Of a DNA stretch of 64,000 bases, positions 51,085 through 59,689 are shown one piece after another (position 1 is the stretch's first letter; every line of letters begins with the position of its first letter). Source of the DNA: Rhizomicrobium palustre (GTDB lineage Bacteria; Pseudomonadota; Alphaproteobacteria; Micropepsales; Micropepsaceae); the NCBI RefSeq assembly GCF_011761565.1, contig NZ_JAASRM010000001.1, forward strand, positions 3,658,139 to 3,722,138. Reading direction: 5' to 3'. The translations under genes and the position numbers were made by a program. The notes beneath the pieces were generated by a model, which saw only the letters and a program-made list of their open reading frames with translations, ran no database searches and was not told the DNA's origin.

Positions 51085-52864
51085 AGCTACGCTCTTAACA
51101 CTGCGCTGGCTCTTTCTGGGCCTTGTGCTTGCCACCACAGCGGCAGGCATGAGCCGCCTCTGGAATCTTTTGCGCATTGACGGGATGAGCCTGCTGGAAG
51201 GGCTTTATCTTGTTCTCGTCGCTATTCTCTTTACCTGGATCAGCGCTTCTTTTTGGCTGGCCGCGTTAGGCGCCTATGCGTCCTGGCGCGGCATTGCTGA
51301 TTCCACTTTGCGCTGGCCAGACCGCCGCAGCATGACCACGCCGCCGCGTGCCCGCACGGCGCTGCTATGTCCGGTGCGCAACGAGGAAACTCGCCGGATC
51401 GTCGCTGGAATTGAAACTATCGCTGCTTCTATTCGCGAGGCGGGCGAGGGCGACTACTTTGATTTTTTCATCCTCAGCGATTCCAACGATCCCGAGCGCA
51501 TTCTTGCCGAAACGATGAGCTGGCAGGACATGCAAGAGGGGGATGGCCCGCATATCTATTACCGCCACCGTGAAGACAACAGCGGCAAGAAAGCGGGGAA
51601 CATCGCAGAATTCTGCCGTAACTGGGGAGCCCATTATGACTATATGGTGGTGCTCGATGCCGACAGCCTGATGACCGGCGAGACCTTGGCCTCGCTGGTG
51701 GCGCTGATGGAAGAAAACCCGCGCGCCGCGCTGATCCAGGTGGCGCCGCAACTTGTCGGGCGGGATTCGCTTTTCGCCCGTATCCAGCAATTCTCCTCCT
51801 CCGTTTATGGCCCGCTTTACGCGACAGGACTTTCACTGCTGCAAGGACCGGGCGGAAATTACTGGGGCCATAATGCCATCATCCGTATCCAGCCTTTCAT
51901 GGAACATTGCGGCCTTCCTGAGTTAAAGGGCCGTGCGCCTTTGGGCGGCGAAATCCTCAGTCATGATTTTGTCGAGGCGGCGCTTTTGCGGCGTGCGGGC
52001 TGGCGCCTGCATCTCGTCACCGAACTCACCGGCAGCTATGAGGAACCGCCGCCCACACTGATCGATCATCTCATTCGCGACCGGCGCTGGTGTCAGGGAA
52101 ACCTGCAACACATGCAGTTGATTTTTGGCCAGGGCTTCACCACCGAAAGCCGCGGCCACTTCCTTAATGGGGTGATGAGTTATCTGTCGTCGCCGTTATG
52201 GTTCGCCATGCTGATCGTTTCGGTTTTTGTGATCGTGGATCAGCCAGACATCGCGCCCGTCACTTATGTCGGGCGATATCCTGTGCTGGCGCTCGGCACC
52301 TCGCATGTCTTCGATTTCGTCGCGCTGGTGGCGGCCATGGTGCTGCTTTTGTATGGGCCGAAGCTTTTCGCGCTGGCGCTGCTGCTCAAAGACCGTGAGG
52401 CGCGCAAAGCCCATGGCGGCGGCATCCGCGCTAGCCTCAGTGTTTTGCTGGAAGCGATTTTCTCGACCCTTTTGGCGCCGATTTCAATGCTTTCCCAAAG
52501 CGCTTTTGTGGTGCGCATTCTGATGGGTGAGACGCAAGGCTGGGGGGCGCAGTTTCGCGATGAGCGCCGGGTGCGCACTTTGACGATCGCGCGTGCCTTC
52601 TGGGTGCATACGCTGATTGGTCTTTGCGCTGGCGCGGCGATCTATGTCTTTCTACCCGGCACGATCTGGTGGTTCACGCCGCTTCTGGTGGGCCCCATCC
52701 TCTCCATTCCCCTGGTGCGGCTCACCTCCAGCGTCAATGCGGGGATCGCAGCGAGGCGCTTGGGGCTTTTCTTAAGCCCTTCGGAGACAGGACGTATCCC
52801 GATTGCAGAGGCCTTGCGGGCGCGGCTCGAAGCGCCAGCCGCGTTAGGCCAGCTTCAGAAGTGA
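51071..52864 (+). CDS. opgH: glucans biosynthesis glucosyltransferase OpgH (MdoH)
   Basis: 597 residues if started at GTG 51071; that codon has no ribosome binding site and overlaps the upstream frame. Two N-terminal helices (LLTLRWLFLGLVLATTAAG and GLYLVLVAILFTWISASFWL) flank the usual position. The GT2 domain has LCPVRNEETRRIVAGIE, FFILSDSNDPE, VVLDADSLMTGE (DxD), ILSHDFVEAALLRRAGW and the RRWCQGN processivity motif. Four or more C-terminal helices follow. OpgH polymerises the beta-1,2-glucan backbone from UDP-glucose across the inner membrane. It overlaps the convergent receiver-domain gene by 21 bases. The N-terminal region is probably encoded in the other frame. Confidence 0.9.
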   Translation: MKKPEATLLTLRWLFLGLVLATTAAGMSRLWNLLRIDGMSLLEGLYLVLVAILFTWISASFWLAALGAYASWRGIADSTLRWPDRRSMTTPPRARTALLCPVRNEETRRIVAGIETIAASIREAGEGDYFDFFILSDSNDPERILAETMSWQDMQEGDGPHIYYRHREDNSGKKAGNIAEFCRNWGAHYDYMVVLDADSLMTGETLASLVALMEENPRAALIQVAPQLVGRDSLFARIQQFSSSVYGPLYATGLSLLQGPGGNYWGHNAIIRIQPFMEHCGLPELKGRAPLGGEILSHDFVEAALLRRAGWRLHLVTELTGSYEEPPPTLIDHLIRDRRWCQGNLQHMQLIFGQGFTTESRGHFLNGVMSYLSSPLWFAMLIVSVFVIVDQPDIAPVTYVGRYPVLALGTSHVFDFVALVAAMVLLLYGPKLFALALLLKDREARKAHGGGIRASLSVLLEAIFSTLLAPISMLSQSAFVVRILMGETQGWGAQFRDERRVRTLTIARAFWVHTLIGLCAGAAIYVFLPGTIWWFTPLLVGPILSIPLVRLTSSVNAGIAARRLGLFLSPSETGRIPIAEALRARLEAPAALGQLQK

Positions 52865-53266
52865 AGCGAGGGTTCGAACCAGTTCGTCTGGTGCGGCGGG
52901 CTTTTGGACGAGCGGCAGATGCCGCCAGGGATCCAGCGCGCTATGGGTGGTCTTCACACTGTAAAACAGAAACGGGACGCGCCGCTGGGTGAGCAGCTCT
53001 GCCACGGGCGTGACCAGTTGCTTGCCGAGATTGAAGTCGAGCGTGGCGCCTGTGATGTCACCTTCCCGGGCGCGCTCCAAGGCCTCGGCTAAGGTGGCGC
53101 AGGGCCCAATCACCTCGGCGCCTTCTTCCTCGAAAACGGCCTGAAGCTGCATGCCGATGAGGAACTCGTCCTCCACCACGAGAATGCGCGCGCCGCTCAG
53201 CGCCCCGCCGGGGGTAACGGGGGGGCTGGCATTCTGCCCGTCAGATTGGACCGAATTGGTCTGCAC
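52844..53266 (-). CDS. single-domain response regulator
   Basis: 140 residues, start GTG 53266 behind GAGGGAGA. A receiver domain only: ILVVEDEFLIGMQLQAVFEE, phospho-acceptor Asp in GATLDFNLGKQL, and Lys in LVQKPAAPDEL. The conserved Thr/Ser position is SVKT. The first 25 residues are a disordered Ser/Asn/Pro tail. Stand-alone receivers of this kind in alphaproteobacteria act in phosphorelays or general stress signalling. Its partner kinase is not adjacent. Confidence 0.9.
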   Translation of the reverse strand: MQTNSVQSDGQNASPPVTPGGALSGARILVVEDEFLIGMQLQAVFEEEGAEVIGPCATLAEALERAREGDITGATLDFNLGKQLVTPVAELLTQRRVPFLFYSVKTTHSALDPWRHLPLVQKPAAPDELVRTLASLLKLA

Positions 53267-53422
53267 ACGCGCTCTCCCTCTGGAATCCGCTATTTAGGGT
53301 AAGCAATTCCTGGGGAGGCGGATCGTTCCCGACCTAAAGGAAATTACCCCGCTTTTGGGAGGCGATGCACAAAATTGCAACATCGGCGGGCGGGACAATG
53401 GCGGCTCTTGGGTGAAGGAAAC

Positions 53423-53512
53423 TGGCGGATGGGGAGGGATTCGAACCCCCGGACCCCGTGAAGGGCCGTCGGTTTTCAAGACCGATGCAATCGACCACTC
53501 TGCCACCCATCC
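53423..53512 (-). tRNA. tRNA-Ser (UGA)
   Basis: 90 bases with a long variable arm. Acceptor GGATGGG pairs with CCCATCC, the discriminator is G, CCA is encoded, and the anticodon loop CTTGAAA gives TGA. Confidence 0.95.
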
Positions 53513-53699
53513 GCGATGGCGGGATGACGTAAAGAACCGCGGCCCTCAGTGCAAGCCCGCCGGTTCGTGTTGTGGCGGGCAGGAGGTAAGGGGGGTAGCT
53601 GAAGTTTTGTTTACCCGGCGCCGGGACGGCCCTTCGGCCTTTTCCTTGTCATCTCCATCGTTTACGACTGGGGGTGACGATTGGGGCTGATTCCTCAAG

Positions 53700-54647
53700 A
53701 TGCGTGCCTTACCGGGAAAAGCCTGTGCCGGACTGATGCTCGCGGCCCTGGCAGCGGGCTGCGCTACAAGCGTGCCGGAAGATACCACCCCGCGCGTGAC
53801 CGTGCCGCCCAATACGGGCGTCTATCGGGTCGGCAACCCCTATCAAGTGGGCGGGATCTGGTATTACCCGCGCGAACAGCCCGATTATGACGAGACCGGC
53901 ATCGCCTCCTGGTATGGGCCGGGTTTCTACGGAAATCTTACCGCCGATGGCGAGATGTTCACCTCGCAAGACCTAACCGCCGCGCACAAGACCTTGCCGA
54001 TGCCGGTCAATGTGCGCGTGACCAATCTCGAAAACGGCCGTTCCCTGATTTTGCGGGTGAATGACCGCGGGCCCTTTGCGCAAGGCCGCGTGATCGACGT
54101 ATCGGAGCGGGCCGCCAAGCTGCTCGGATTTTTCGAGAAGGGCACCGCGCGGGTGCGCGTGCAATATATCGCCCGGGCCGATCTGCCGAACGGCAAGCCG
54201 CAACCCTTTGGCGCCGGAACGCCGGAATCGGTCCAGAACGAGCTGCCGGCCGCGCCAAACGGCGCAGTTGAGACCGGCACGCTTACCCCTGTGCCGGGCA
54301 TCAATGTCGCGCCGCCTAAACCGGTCAAGCCCGCCGTGCCGGTGCCACAGGAAACCACAATCGGCAGCGCCGATGCGGGCGCCTTGCCAAGCGGGCAAGT
54401 GACCAAAGTGCCGGTCCCCGCCGTGACCCATCTTTATGTCCAGCTCGGCGCCTTCTCGAACTACCAAAACGCGCTGCGGCTTGCGACCCGGTTGGGGGGC
54501 GATGTCAAGATTTCGACCATTCAACGGAACGGTCAAACCCTCTATAGAGTGCGCTCTGGACCGTTTGCGACGACCGATGACGCGGACCAGGCGCTCTCGT
54601 CGCTGCTGTCTCGTGGCGGCGCCGATGCCCATATCGTCGTCGAGTAA
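53700..54647 (+). CDS. rlpA: RlpA-like septal ring lytic transglycosylase / lipoprotein
   Basis: 315 residues. A lipoprotein signal ends in LAALAAGC. The double-psi beta-barrel has GIASWYGPGFYGNLTADGE, with the catalytic-type Asp and a His in AAHKTLPMPVNVRVTN, then LILRVNDRGPFAQGRVIDVS. A Pro-rich linker of about 90 residues leads to a C-terminal SPOR domain (LYVQLGAFSNYQNALRLATR, YRVRSGPF), which binds denuded septal glycan. RlpA removes or processes peptidoglycan lacking stem peptides at the division site. It is directly followed by dacA, the usual alphaproteobacterial order. Confidence 0.93.
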   Translation: MRALPGKACAGLMLAALAAGCATSVPEDTTPRVTVPPNTGVYRVGNPYQVGGIWYYPREQPDYDETGIASWYGPGFYGNLTADGEMFTSQDLTAAHKTLPMPVNVRVTNLENGRSLILRVNDRGPFAQGRVIDVSERAAKLLGFFEKGTARVRVQYIARADLPNGKPQPFGAGTPESVQNELPAAPNGAVETGTLTPVPGINVAPPKPVKPAVPVPQETTIGSADAGALPSGQVTKVPVPAVTHLYVQLGAFSNYQNALRLATRLGGDVKISTIQRNGQTLYRVRSGPFATTDDADQALSSLLSRGGADAHIVVE

Positions 54648-54678
54648 AATCACTGCTTAGCCTACCGGAGGCCATTCC

Positions 54679-55872
54679 ATGCCGCGCTTACGCGTTCTGT
54701 CTGCCGTTCTTCCCTTAGCCTTGCTCGCTGCTGTTCCCGCGAAGGCCGCGATGAACACGACGGCGGAGCACGCCGTCCTGATGGATGCGGAAACCGGGCA
54801 AGTGTTGTGGGCGAAAGACGGCTATGCCCAGATGGCGCCAGCCTCGATGTCCAAGCTGATGACCATCGAGCTTCTGTTCCAGCGCTTGAAGGACGGGCGC
54901 GTGAAGCTGACGGATACTTTCGCGGTCTCCGAACGCGCTTGGCGCACTGGCGGCTCCAAAGGCTTTGTGCGCGTCGGTGACCGGCTGACGGTGGAAGACC
55001 TCATCAACCGTATCATCGTGGTGTCGGGCAATGATGCCTGCGTGGTGGTGGCCGAAGCGCTCGGCGGCTCGCAGGAAGGCTTCGTCGATATGATGAACAA
55101 GCGCGCCAAGGAGATCGGTCTCACCGGCTCGCATTTCGTCAATCCGGATGGACTGCCGGAGCCGGCCGGTCAGCTCATGACCGCGTATGATCTGGCCAAG
55201 CTGGCGCGTCATCTCATCAAGGATTATCCGGCTTATTATCACTTCTTCAGCGTGCGCAGCTACACCACCTCCGATCAGGGCAAGTCGATCACCCAGCCCA
55301 ATCGCAATATGGTGCTGGATAAGTTCCCCGGCGCAGACGGGCTGAAAACCGGCCATACCGATCTTGCGGGCTACGGCGTGACCGCCTCGGCGGTGAAAGA
55401 CGGTCACCGCTTGATCCTGGTGCTCAACGGACTTCGTTATCCCGACCTCGACAAGGCGGGCCCGGCCAAAGCCGACTGGTTTGCTGAAATCCGCCGTGGC
55501 GAGGAAGCTGCGCGCGTGCTCGATATGGGCTTCCGTGAATTCCGCTCCTATCCGCTCTTCAAGGCAGGAGAGGTCGCGGGCACGGTGCCGGTGTTCGGCG
55601 GTGCGGCGCAAACCGTTCCGGTCACCGCCAAGGTGCCGGTCAATGTCACCATGCAGGTGGATTCCCGCCAAGCAATGAAGGTTGCCCTGAAATACAAAGG
55701 TCCCGTGGCTGCGCCGGTGAAAGCTGGCGATCAGGTTGGCACGCTGACCGTGACGGCGCCTGATTTTCCGGGCCTGACCGTACCGGTCTATGCGACGCAA
55801 GATGTCGGCCGTCAGAACATCTTCATCCGCATGTTCACCGGCATCAAAGCGCTTCTCGGGGGCAAGAAATAG
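54679..55872 (+). CDS. dacA: D-alanyl-D-alanine carboxypeptidase (PBP5/6-like)
   Basis: 397 residues with a signal peptide (VLPLALLAAVPAKA). Penicillin-binding motifs: SMSK (SxxK) in PASMSKLMTIE, SGND (SxN) and KTGHT (KTG). The C-terminal PBP5-type beta domain is present, then an amphipathic end (NIFIRMFTGIKALLGGKK) that would attach it to the inner membrane. It trims the terminal D-Ala of pentapeptides. A stop-to-start gap of three bases separates it from tmk. Confidence 0.95.
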   Translation: MPRLRVLSAVLPLALLAAVPAKAAMNTTAEHAVLMDAETGQVLWAKDGYAQMAPASMSKLMTIELLFQRLKDGRVKLTDTFAVSERAWRTGGSKGFVRVGDRLTVEDLINRIIVVSGNDACVVVAEALGGSQEGFVDMMNKRAKEIGLTGSHFVNPDGLPEPAGQLMTAYDLAKLARHLIKDYPAYYHFFSVRSYTTSDQGKSITQPNRNMVLDKFPGADGLKTGHTDLAGYGVTASAVKDGHRLILVLNGLRYPDLDKAGPAKADWFAEIRRGEEAARVLDMGFREFRSYPLFKAGEVAGTVPVFGGAAQTVPVTAKVPVNVTMQVDSRQAMKVALKYKGPVAAPVKAGDQVGTLTVTAPDFPGLTVPVYATQDVGRQNIFIRMFTGIKALLGGKK

Positions 55873-55875
55873 TTC

Positions 55876-56514
55876 ATGGCGAAACCGGGCCGTTTCATAA
55901 CCTTTGAAGGCGGCGAGGGGACGGGAAAATCCACGCAAGCCAAACGCCTGCAAGCGGCGCTGGCCGAGCGCAAGATTTCCGCCCTCGTCACGCGCGAGCC
56001 CGGCGGTTCGCCGGGCGCGGAGGAAATCCGCGCGCTGGTGTTGCGCGGCGAACCGGCAAGATGGAGTCCGCTGACCGAAGCGCTGTTGTTTTATGCGGCG
56101 CGCGCCGATCATACCGAACGCACCATCAAGCCCGCGCTGGCAGAAGGCAAATGGGTCATCTGTGATCGCTTTTCGGATTCGAGCTATGCCTATCAGGGCG
56201 GAGGCCGCGGGCTGGCGCGTGAAACCGTGCGCCGCATTGAGGCCATCGCGATCGACGACTTCAAACCGGATCTGACCTTGATCCTCGATCTGCCGGTCGA
56301 AATCGGCTTGAAGCGTTCGCTTGAGCGTCACGGCAATGTCGAAACCCGTTTCGAAGAAATGGATCTCGATGTGCATGCGCGGATGCGCAAAACCTATCTC
56401 GATATCGCCAAACGCAACCCTAGCCGCTGCGTGGTGATCGATGCCAATCAGGATATCGATGCCGTGGAAAAAGCGGTGTTCTCGGCAGTGAAAAAGCGTT
56501 ACCGGCTGAAGTGA
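55876..56514 (+). CDS. tmk: thymidylate kinase
   Basis: 212 residues. P-loop FEGGEGTGKSTQ, the DRX motif in VICDRFSDSSYAYQGGGRGL, and the LID region are all present. TREPGGSPGAEEIR is the usual dTMP-site loop. It phosphorylates dTMP to dTDP. In an operon with dacA upstream and holB downstream (ten-base gap). Confidence 0.97.
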   Translation: MAKPGRFITFEGGEGTGKSTQAKRLQAALAERKISALVTREPGGSPGAEEIRALVLRGEPARWSPLTEALLFYAARADHTERTIKPALAEGKWVICDRFSDSSYAYQGGGRGLARETVRRIEAIAIDDFKPDLTLILDLPVEIGLKRSLERHGNVETRFEEMDLDVHARMRKTYLDIAKRNPSRCVVIDANQDIDAVEKAVFSAVKKRYRLK

Positions 56515-56524
56515 TGGAATCCTG

Positions 56525-57583
56525 ATGGCCCCGCGCAAACCCAAAGTCCAAGAGAGTGCCGAGCTCGATCGGGTGGAAGGGGCGCCGCATCCGCGCGAAA
56601 CCATGCGGCTTGTCGGGCAAGACGCGGCGCTCTCTATCGTGTCGCGTGCTTTGCGCGGGCGCCGTCCGCCGCAAGCCTGGCTGATGTGCGGCCCGCCCGG
56701 CGTCGGCAAGGCCACCATGGCCTATCGCATCGCACGCTATCTTTTGGCTTACGGCGCCAGCGATCAAGGCCCGGAAGATCTTTCGGTGGCGCCGAACGAT
56801 CCGGCCGCACTGCAAGTGCTTGCGGGCGCGCATCCTGGCCTGCTTGTCTTGAAGCGCGGCTATAACGACCAGGGCAAGCTGATGACCGTCCTGGGCGTCG
56901 ACGAAATGAGCCGCCTGAATTCCTTTTTCGGCATGACCTCGGGCGCGGGCGGCTGGCGCGTGGTGATCATCGATACCGCCGATGATATGAACGACAACGC
57001 CGCCAACGCACTGTTGAAATTGCTCGAAGAGCCGCCGTCGCGGGCGATGCTGCTGCTCCTCACCAATACGCCGGGCCGTTTGCTGCCGACCATCCGTTCG
57101 CGCTGCCAGCGCTTGATGCTGAAGCCGCTCAGCGAAACGGATATGCAAAGCGAGCTCGCGAAACTTCTGCCGGATATGGCGGGCGAAGAACGCAAGAGCC
57201 TGGCGGCACTTTCCGGCGGATCGCTCGGCGCGGCGCTGAGATTGGCGCAAGGCGAGGGGCTTGCTCTCGCAGAACAGGCCACAGCCTTGATCGATCGTGC
57301 TGGCAATCCGGACATGTTGGCGCTCTATTCGCTCTCCGATAAACTGTCGCGCATCACCGATGGGCTCGACCTGCTCGGCGATTTTCTGGCGCAGAACCTG
57401 ACCGAACGCATTCGCGCCCGCGCCATGCAGGGCCAGACGGGCTTGCACAAATGGGTGGACGCGCTGGAACGGCTGCGCCGTCACTTTGCCCGTAGCGATG
57501 CGTTGCATCTGGACCCGCGCCAGAGCTTGATCGGTGCCGCGCGCGAATTGTCGGCCACCACGCGCCGTGCCGGGCCTGTTTGA
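56525..57583 (+). CDS. holB: DNA polymerase III delta-prime subunit
   Basis: 352 residues. The AAA+ clamp-loader subunit has a modified P-loop, GPPGVGKATMAYRIA (Lys-Ala-Thr as in alphaproteobacterial HolB), Walker B-like VVIIDTADDMNDNAANALLK, EEPPSRAMLLLLTN and the SRC motif SRCQRLMLKPL. It sits between tmk and tatD. In many relatives metG lies between holB and tatD; it is not here. Confidence 0.94.
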   Translation: MAPRKPKVQESAELDRVEGAPHPRETMRLVGQDAALSIVSRALRGRRPPQAWLMCGPPGVGKATMAYRIARYLLAYGASDQGPEDLSVAPNDPAALQVLAGAHPGLLVLKRGYNDQGKLMTVLGVDEMSRLNSFFGMTSGAGGWRVVIIDTADDMNDNAANALLKLLEEPPSRAMLLLLTNTPGRLLPTIRSRCQRLMLKPLSETDMQSELAKLLPDMAGEERKSLAALSGGSLGAALRLAQGEGLALAEQATALIDRAGNPDMLALYSLSDKLSRITDGLDLLGDFLAQNLTERIRARAMQGQTGLHKWVDALERLRRHFARSDALHLDPRQSLIGAARELSATTRRAGPV

Positions 57584-57591
57584 GGAAAGAA

Positions 57592-58377
57592 ATGTTCGTC
57601 GATAGCCACTGCCATCTGGAATATGACAGCTTCGCCGAGGAAGGCTCGGCGGTGATCGAGCGCGCACAGGCGGTTGGCGTGAACACTTGCGTCACCATTG
57701 GCACCAAGCTTTCCACTTTTCCGAAAACGCTGGCGGTGGCGGAGCGCTATGACAATGTGTGGTGCACGGTTGGTGTGCATCCGCATGATGCCGCGACCGA
57801 GCCGCTGACCGATCCGGCTGCGCTTCTCGACGCCGCCAAACATCCAAAAGTGATCGGCATCGGCGAGACCGGGCTTGATTACTATTACGATCATTCGCCG
57901 CGCGCCGAACAGGCCACCAATTTCCTGGTCCATATCGATGCAGCCACGCAAACCGGCCTGCCGCTGATCATCCATACCCGCGATGCCGAAGACGACACCA
58001 TCGCCATGCTTGAAGAGAAAATGAAACGCGCGCCCTTTAAGGCGGTGCTGCATTGTTTCTCGGGCACGGCCAAGCTCGCCGAAGCCGGGCTGAAAATGGG
58101 CTTCTATCTTTCGGCCTCGGGCGTGATCACGTTCAAGAATGCCGAACCCTTACGCGAGGTGTTCCGCAGTGTGCCGATGGACCGGCTGCTGGTGGAAACG
58201 GATTCGCCCTATCTGGCGCCGATCCCGCATCGTGGTAAGCGTAACGAACCATCTTTCGTGGTGCACACCGCCAAGGTCCTCGCCGAGCTCAAAGGCATCA
58301 GCCTGGAAGAGCTGGGGCAGGTGACTACCGACAACTTCTTCCGCCTCTTCGATAAGGCCTCGCGCCCACATGTCTGA
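57592..58377 (+). CDS. tatD: TatD-family metal-dependent hydrolase (DNase)
   Basis: 261 residues from ATG 57592 behind GAGGAAA; a TTG at 57580 would be inside holB. TatD motifs: FVDSHCHLEYD (HxH), VGVHPHDA, IGETGLDYYYD, IIHTRDAEDDT, LHCFSGT and VETDSPYLAP, the metal ligands of a TIM-barrel 3'-5' exonuclease. It overlaps the MBL-fold gene by eight bases. Confidence 0.95.
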   Translation: MFVDSHCHLEYDSFAEEGSAVIERAQAVGVNTCVTIGTKLSTFPKTLAVAERYDNVWCTVGVHPHDAATEPLTDPAALLDAAKHPKVIGIGETGLDYYYDHSPRAEQATNFLVHIDAATQTGLPLIIHTRDAEDDTIAMLEEKMKRAPFKAVLHCFSGTAKLAEAGLKMGFYLSASGVITFKNAEPLREVFRSVPMDRLLVETDSPYLAPIPHRGKRNEPSFVVHTAKVLAELKGISLEELGQVTTDNFFRLFDKASRPHV

Positions 58378-59194
58378 CCGTCTCGTCCTCACCATTCTTG
58401 GCAGCGGCTGCTCCTCGGGTGTGCCGCGGCTGGGCGGTGCGGATGGCGCGGGCGATTGGGGTGCCTGCGATCCCACTAACCCTAAGAACCGGCGCCTTCG
58501 CTGTTCGGTGCTGGTGGAGCGCCATGGTCCCAGAGGCATCACGCGGGTGCTGGTGGATACATCGCCCGATCTTCGTGAGCAGCTTCTGGCGGCGAAGGTT
58601 GCCACGCTGGACGCTGTGCTGCTGACCCATGATCATGCCGATCAGCTTCATGGCCTGGATGATCTGCGCCAAGTCTCGCATGTCATAGAGCGCCGCGTGC
58701 CAGTTTTTGCTGATCCTCATTGCGCCCATACGGTGCTGGAGCGCTTCGGCTATTGCTTCCAATCTCCGCAAGGCAGCCCCTATCCGCCGATCGCGGAACT
58801 CAATGTCTGGCCGCCGTCGCTGCCGGCATTTGAAATTCATGGGGCAGGGGGCCCTCTTCCGGTTCAGCCTTTCTGGCAGGAACACGGCCGAATCCGCTCG
58901 CTCGGATTCCGCTTTGGCGATTTGGCCTATTCGCCCGATGTGAGCGCGCTGCCGGAAGACGCCTTCAAGGTGCTCAGCGGTGTCGATACCTGGATCGTGG
59001 ACGCGCTCCGCCACAAGCCGCACCCGACCCATGCCCATGTCGCGCTGGCGCTGGAATGGATCGCGCGGGTTCAGCCGCGCCACGCGGTTCTGACCAATCT
59101 GCATCAGGATTTGGATTACGAGGTGCTGAAAGCCAACCTGCCAGACGGCATCGAGCCTGCCTTTGACGGCATGCGGCTGTCGCTGCCGCTGTGA
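58370..59194 (+). CDS. MBL-fold hydrolase (PhnP-like)
   Basis: 274 residues. Metallo-beta-lactamase fold: LGSGCSSGVPRLG, RCSVLVER, LVDTSPDLREQLL, the metal site LLTHDHADQLHGLDDLR and, later, LAYSPDVSAL. The C-terminal HPTHAHVALALEWI and LTNLHQDLDY complete the ligands. The family includes phosphodiesterase PhnP and LipB-linked proteins; in the tatD context the substrate is probably a cyclic phosphate or nucleotide, not shown here. The hydrophobic start begins MSDRLVLTILG. Confidence 0.93.
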   Translation: MSDRLVLTILGSGCSSGVPRLGGADGAGDWGACDPTNPKNRRLRCSVLVERHGPRGITRVLVDTSPDLREQLLAAKVATLDAVLLTHDHADQLHGLDDLRQVSHVIERRVPVFADPHCAHTVLERFGYCFQSPQGSPYPPIAELNVWPPSLPAFEIHGAGGPLPVQPFWQEHGRIRSLGFRFGDLAYSPDVSALPEDAFKVLSGVDTWIVDALRHKPHPTHAHVALALEWIARVQPRHAVLTNLHQDLDYEVLKANLPDGIEPAFDGMRLSLPL

Positions 59195-59220
59195 TGCTTT
59201 TTTCGGGATTTACGGGAGAT

Positions 59221-59255
59221 GGGAATTAGACCCTGCGAGTTCAAGGGCTAATTCG
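59221..59255. repeat. 35-base hairpin repeat, copy B
   Basis: GGGAATTAG, nine variable bases, GTTCAAGGGCTAATTCG, the same layout as 24933-24967. In this copy the variable middle contains ACCCTGCG, the reverse complement of CGCAGGGT in copy A. It is between convergent genes, ending one base before the stop of the small membrane protein gene. Confidence 0.7.
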
Positions 59256-59558
59256 TCATTTTTGGGCTTCGCAGGCTTTTTCGAGCTCGGCGGCGGTCTG
59301 GCGCCAGGCTTTCTCGCCCTTGGCTTCCATCTCATAGAGGATCAGTGAGCGCGGCGTGGCCTGGCCGTGTTTGGCGCGGCAAGCGGAAATCCGCTCGACG
59401 GCATGATCGCGGTCGCGTTGATTGCGGATGAAGGCGATGGTCGGCAGGCCTTCCATGGCGACCACACCGATCAGGACCACGGCCACCACCAGCCATTCCC
59501 AGCGAAACCGCTTTTTTTGGGCGGGAGCGGTGACAGAAGGCTGGGTGTCGACGGACAT
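59256..59558 (-). CDS. small single-pass membrane protein
   Basis: 100 residues from ATG 59558 behind GGGGAA; an ATG at 59585 would add nine residues. The cytoplasmic start (MSVDTQPSVTAPAQKKRF) is followed by one transmembrane helix (WLVVAVVLIGVVAMEGLPTI), then a charged periplasmic part with two Cys (ISACRAKHG and LEKACEAQK) that could form a disulfide. Family unknown. A GGGCAGGGTG inverted repeat lies just upstream. Confidence 0.6.
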   Translation of the reverse strand: MSVDTQPSVTAPAQKKRFRWEWLVVAVVLIGVVAMEGLPTIAFIRNQRDRDHAVERISACRAKHGQATPRSLILYEMEAKGEKAWRQTAAELEKACEAQK

Positions 59559-59600
59559 CGGCGCGATTTCCCCAAAATTTCCCATGAAAATGAGAAGCGC

Positions 59601-59633
59601 GGGCAGGGTGATCCCTTATAGCGCACCCTGCCC
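59601..59633 (-). promoter_or_regulatory. inverted repeat around a TATAAGG box
   Basis: GGGCAGGGTG and CACCCTGCCC are perfect 10-base arms around 13 bases. On the minus strand the centre reads TATAAGG, like a -10 element, about 43 bases before ATG 59558. This would be a natural operator-over-promoter layout; the binding protein is unknown. Confidence 0.5.
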
Positions 59634-59689
59634 GGTATGGGAAGCCAGAAAATCCACTAAGTCACTGAAAATACGCGAAAAATACGCGC

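Noticed and set aside
54715-56718. 667-codon open frame on the minus strand
   Set aside because: Antisense to dacA, tmk and holB; low-complexity His/Arg-rich product.
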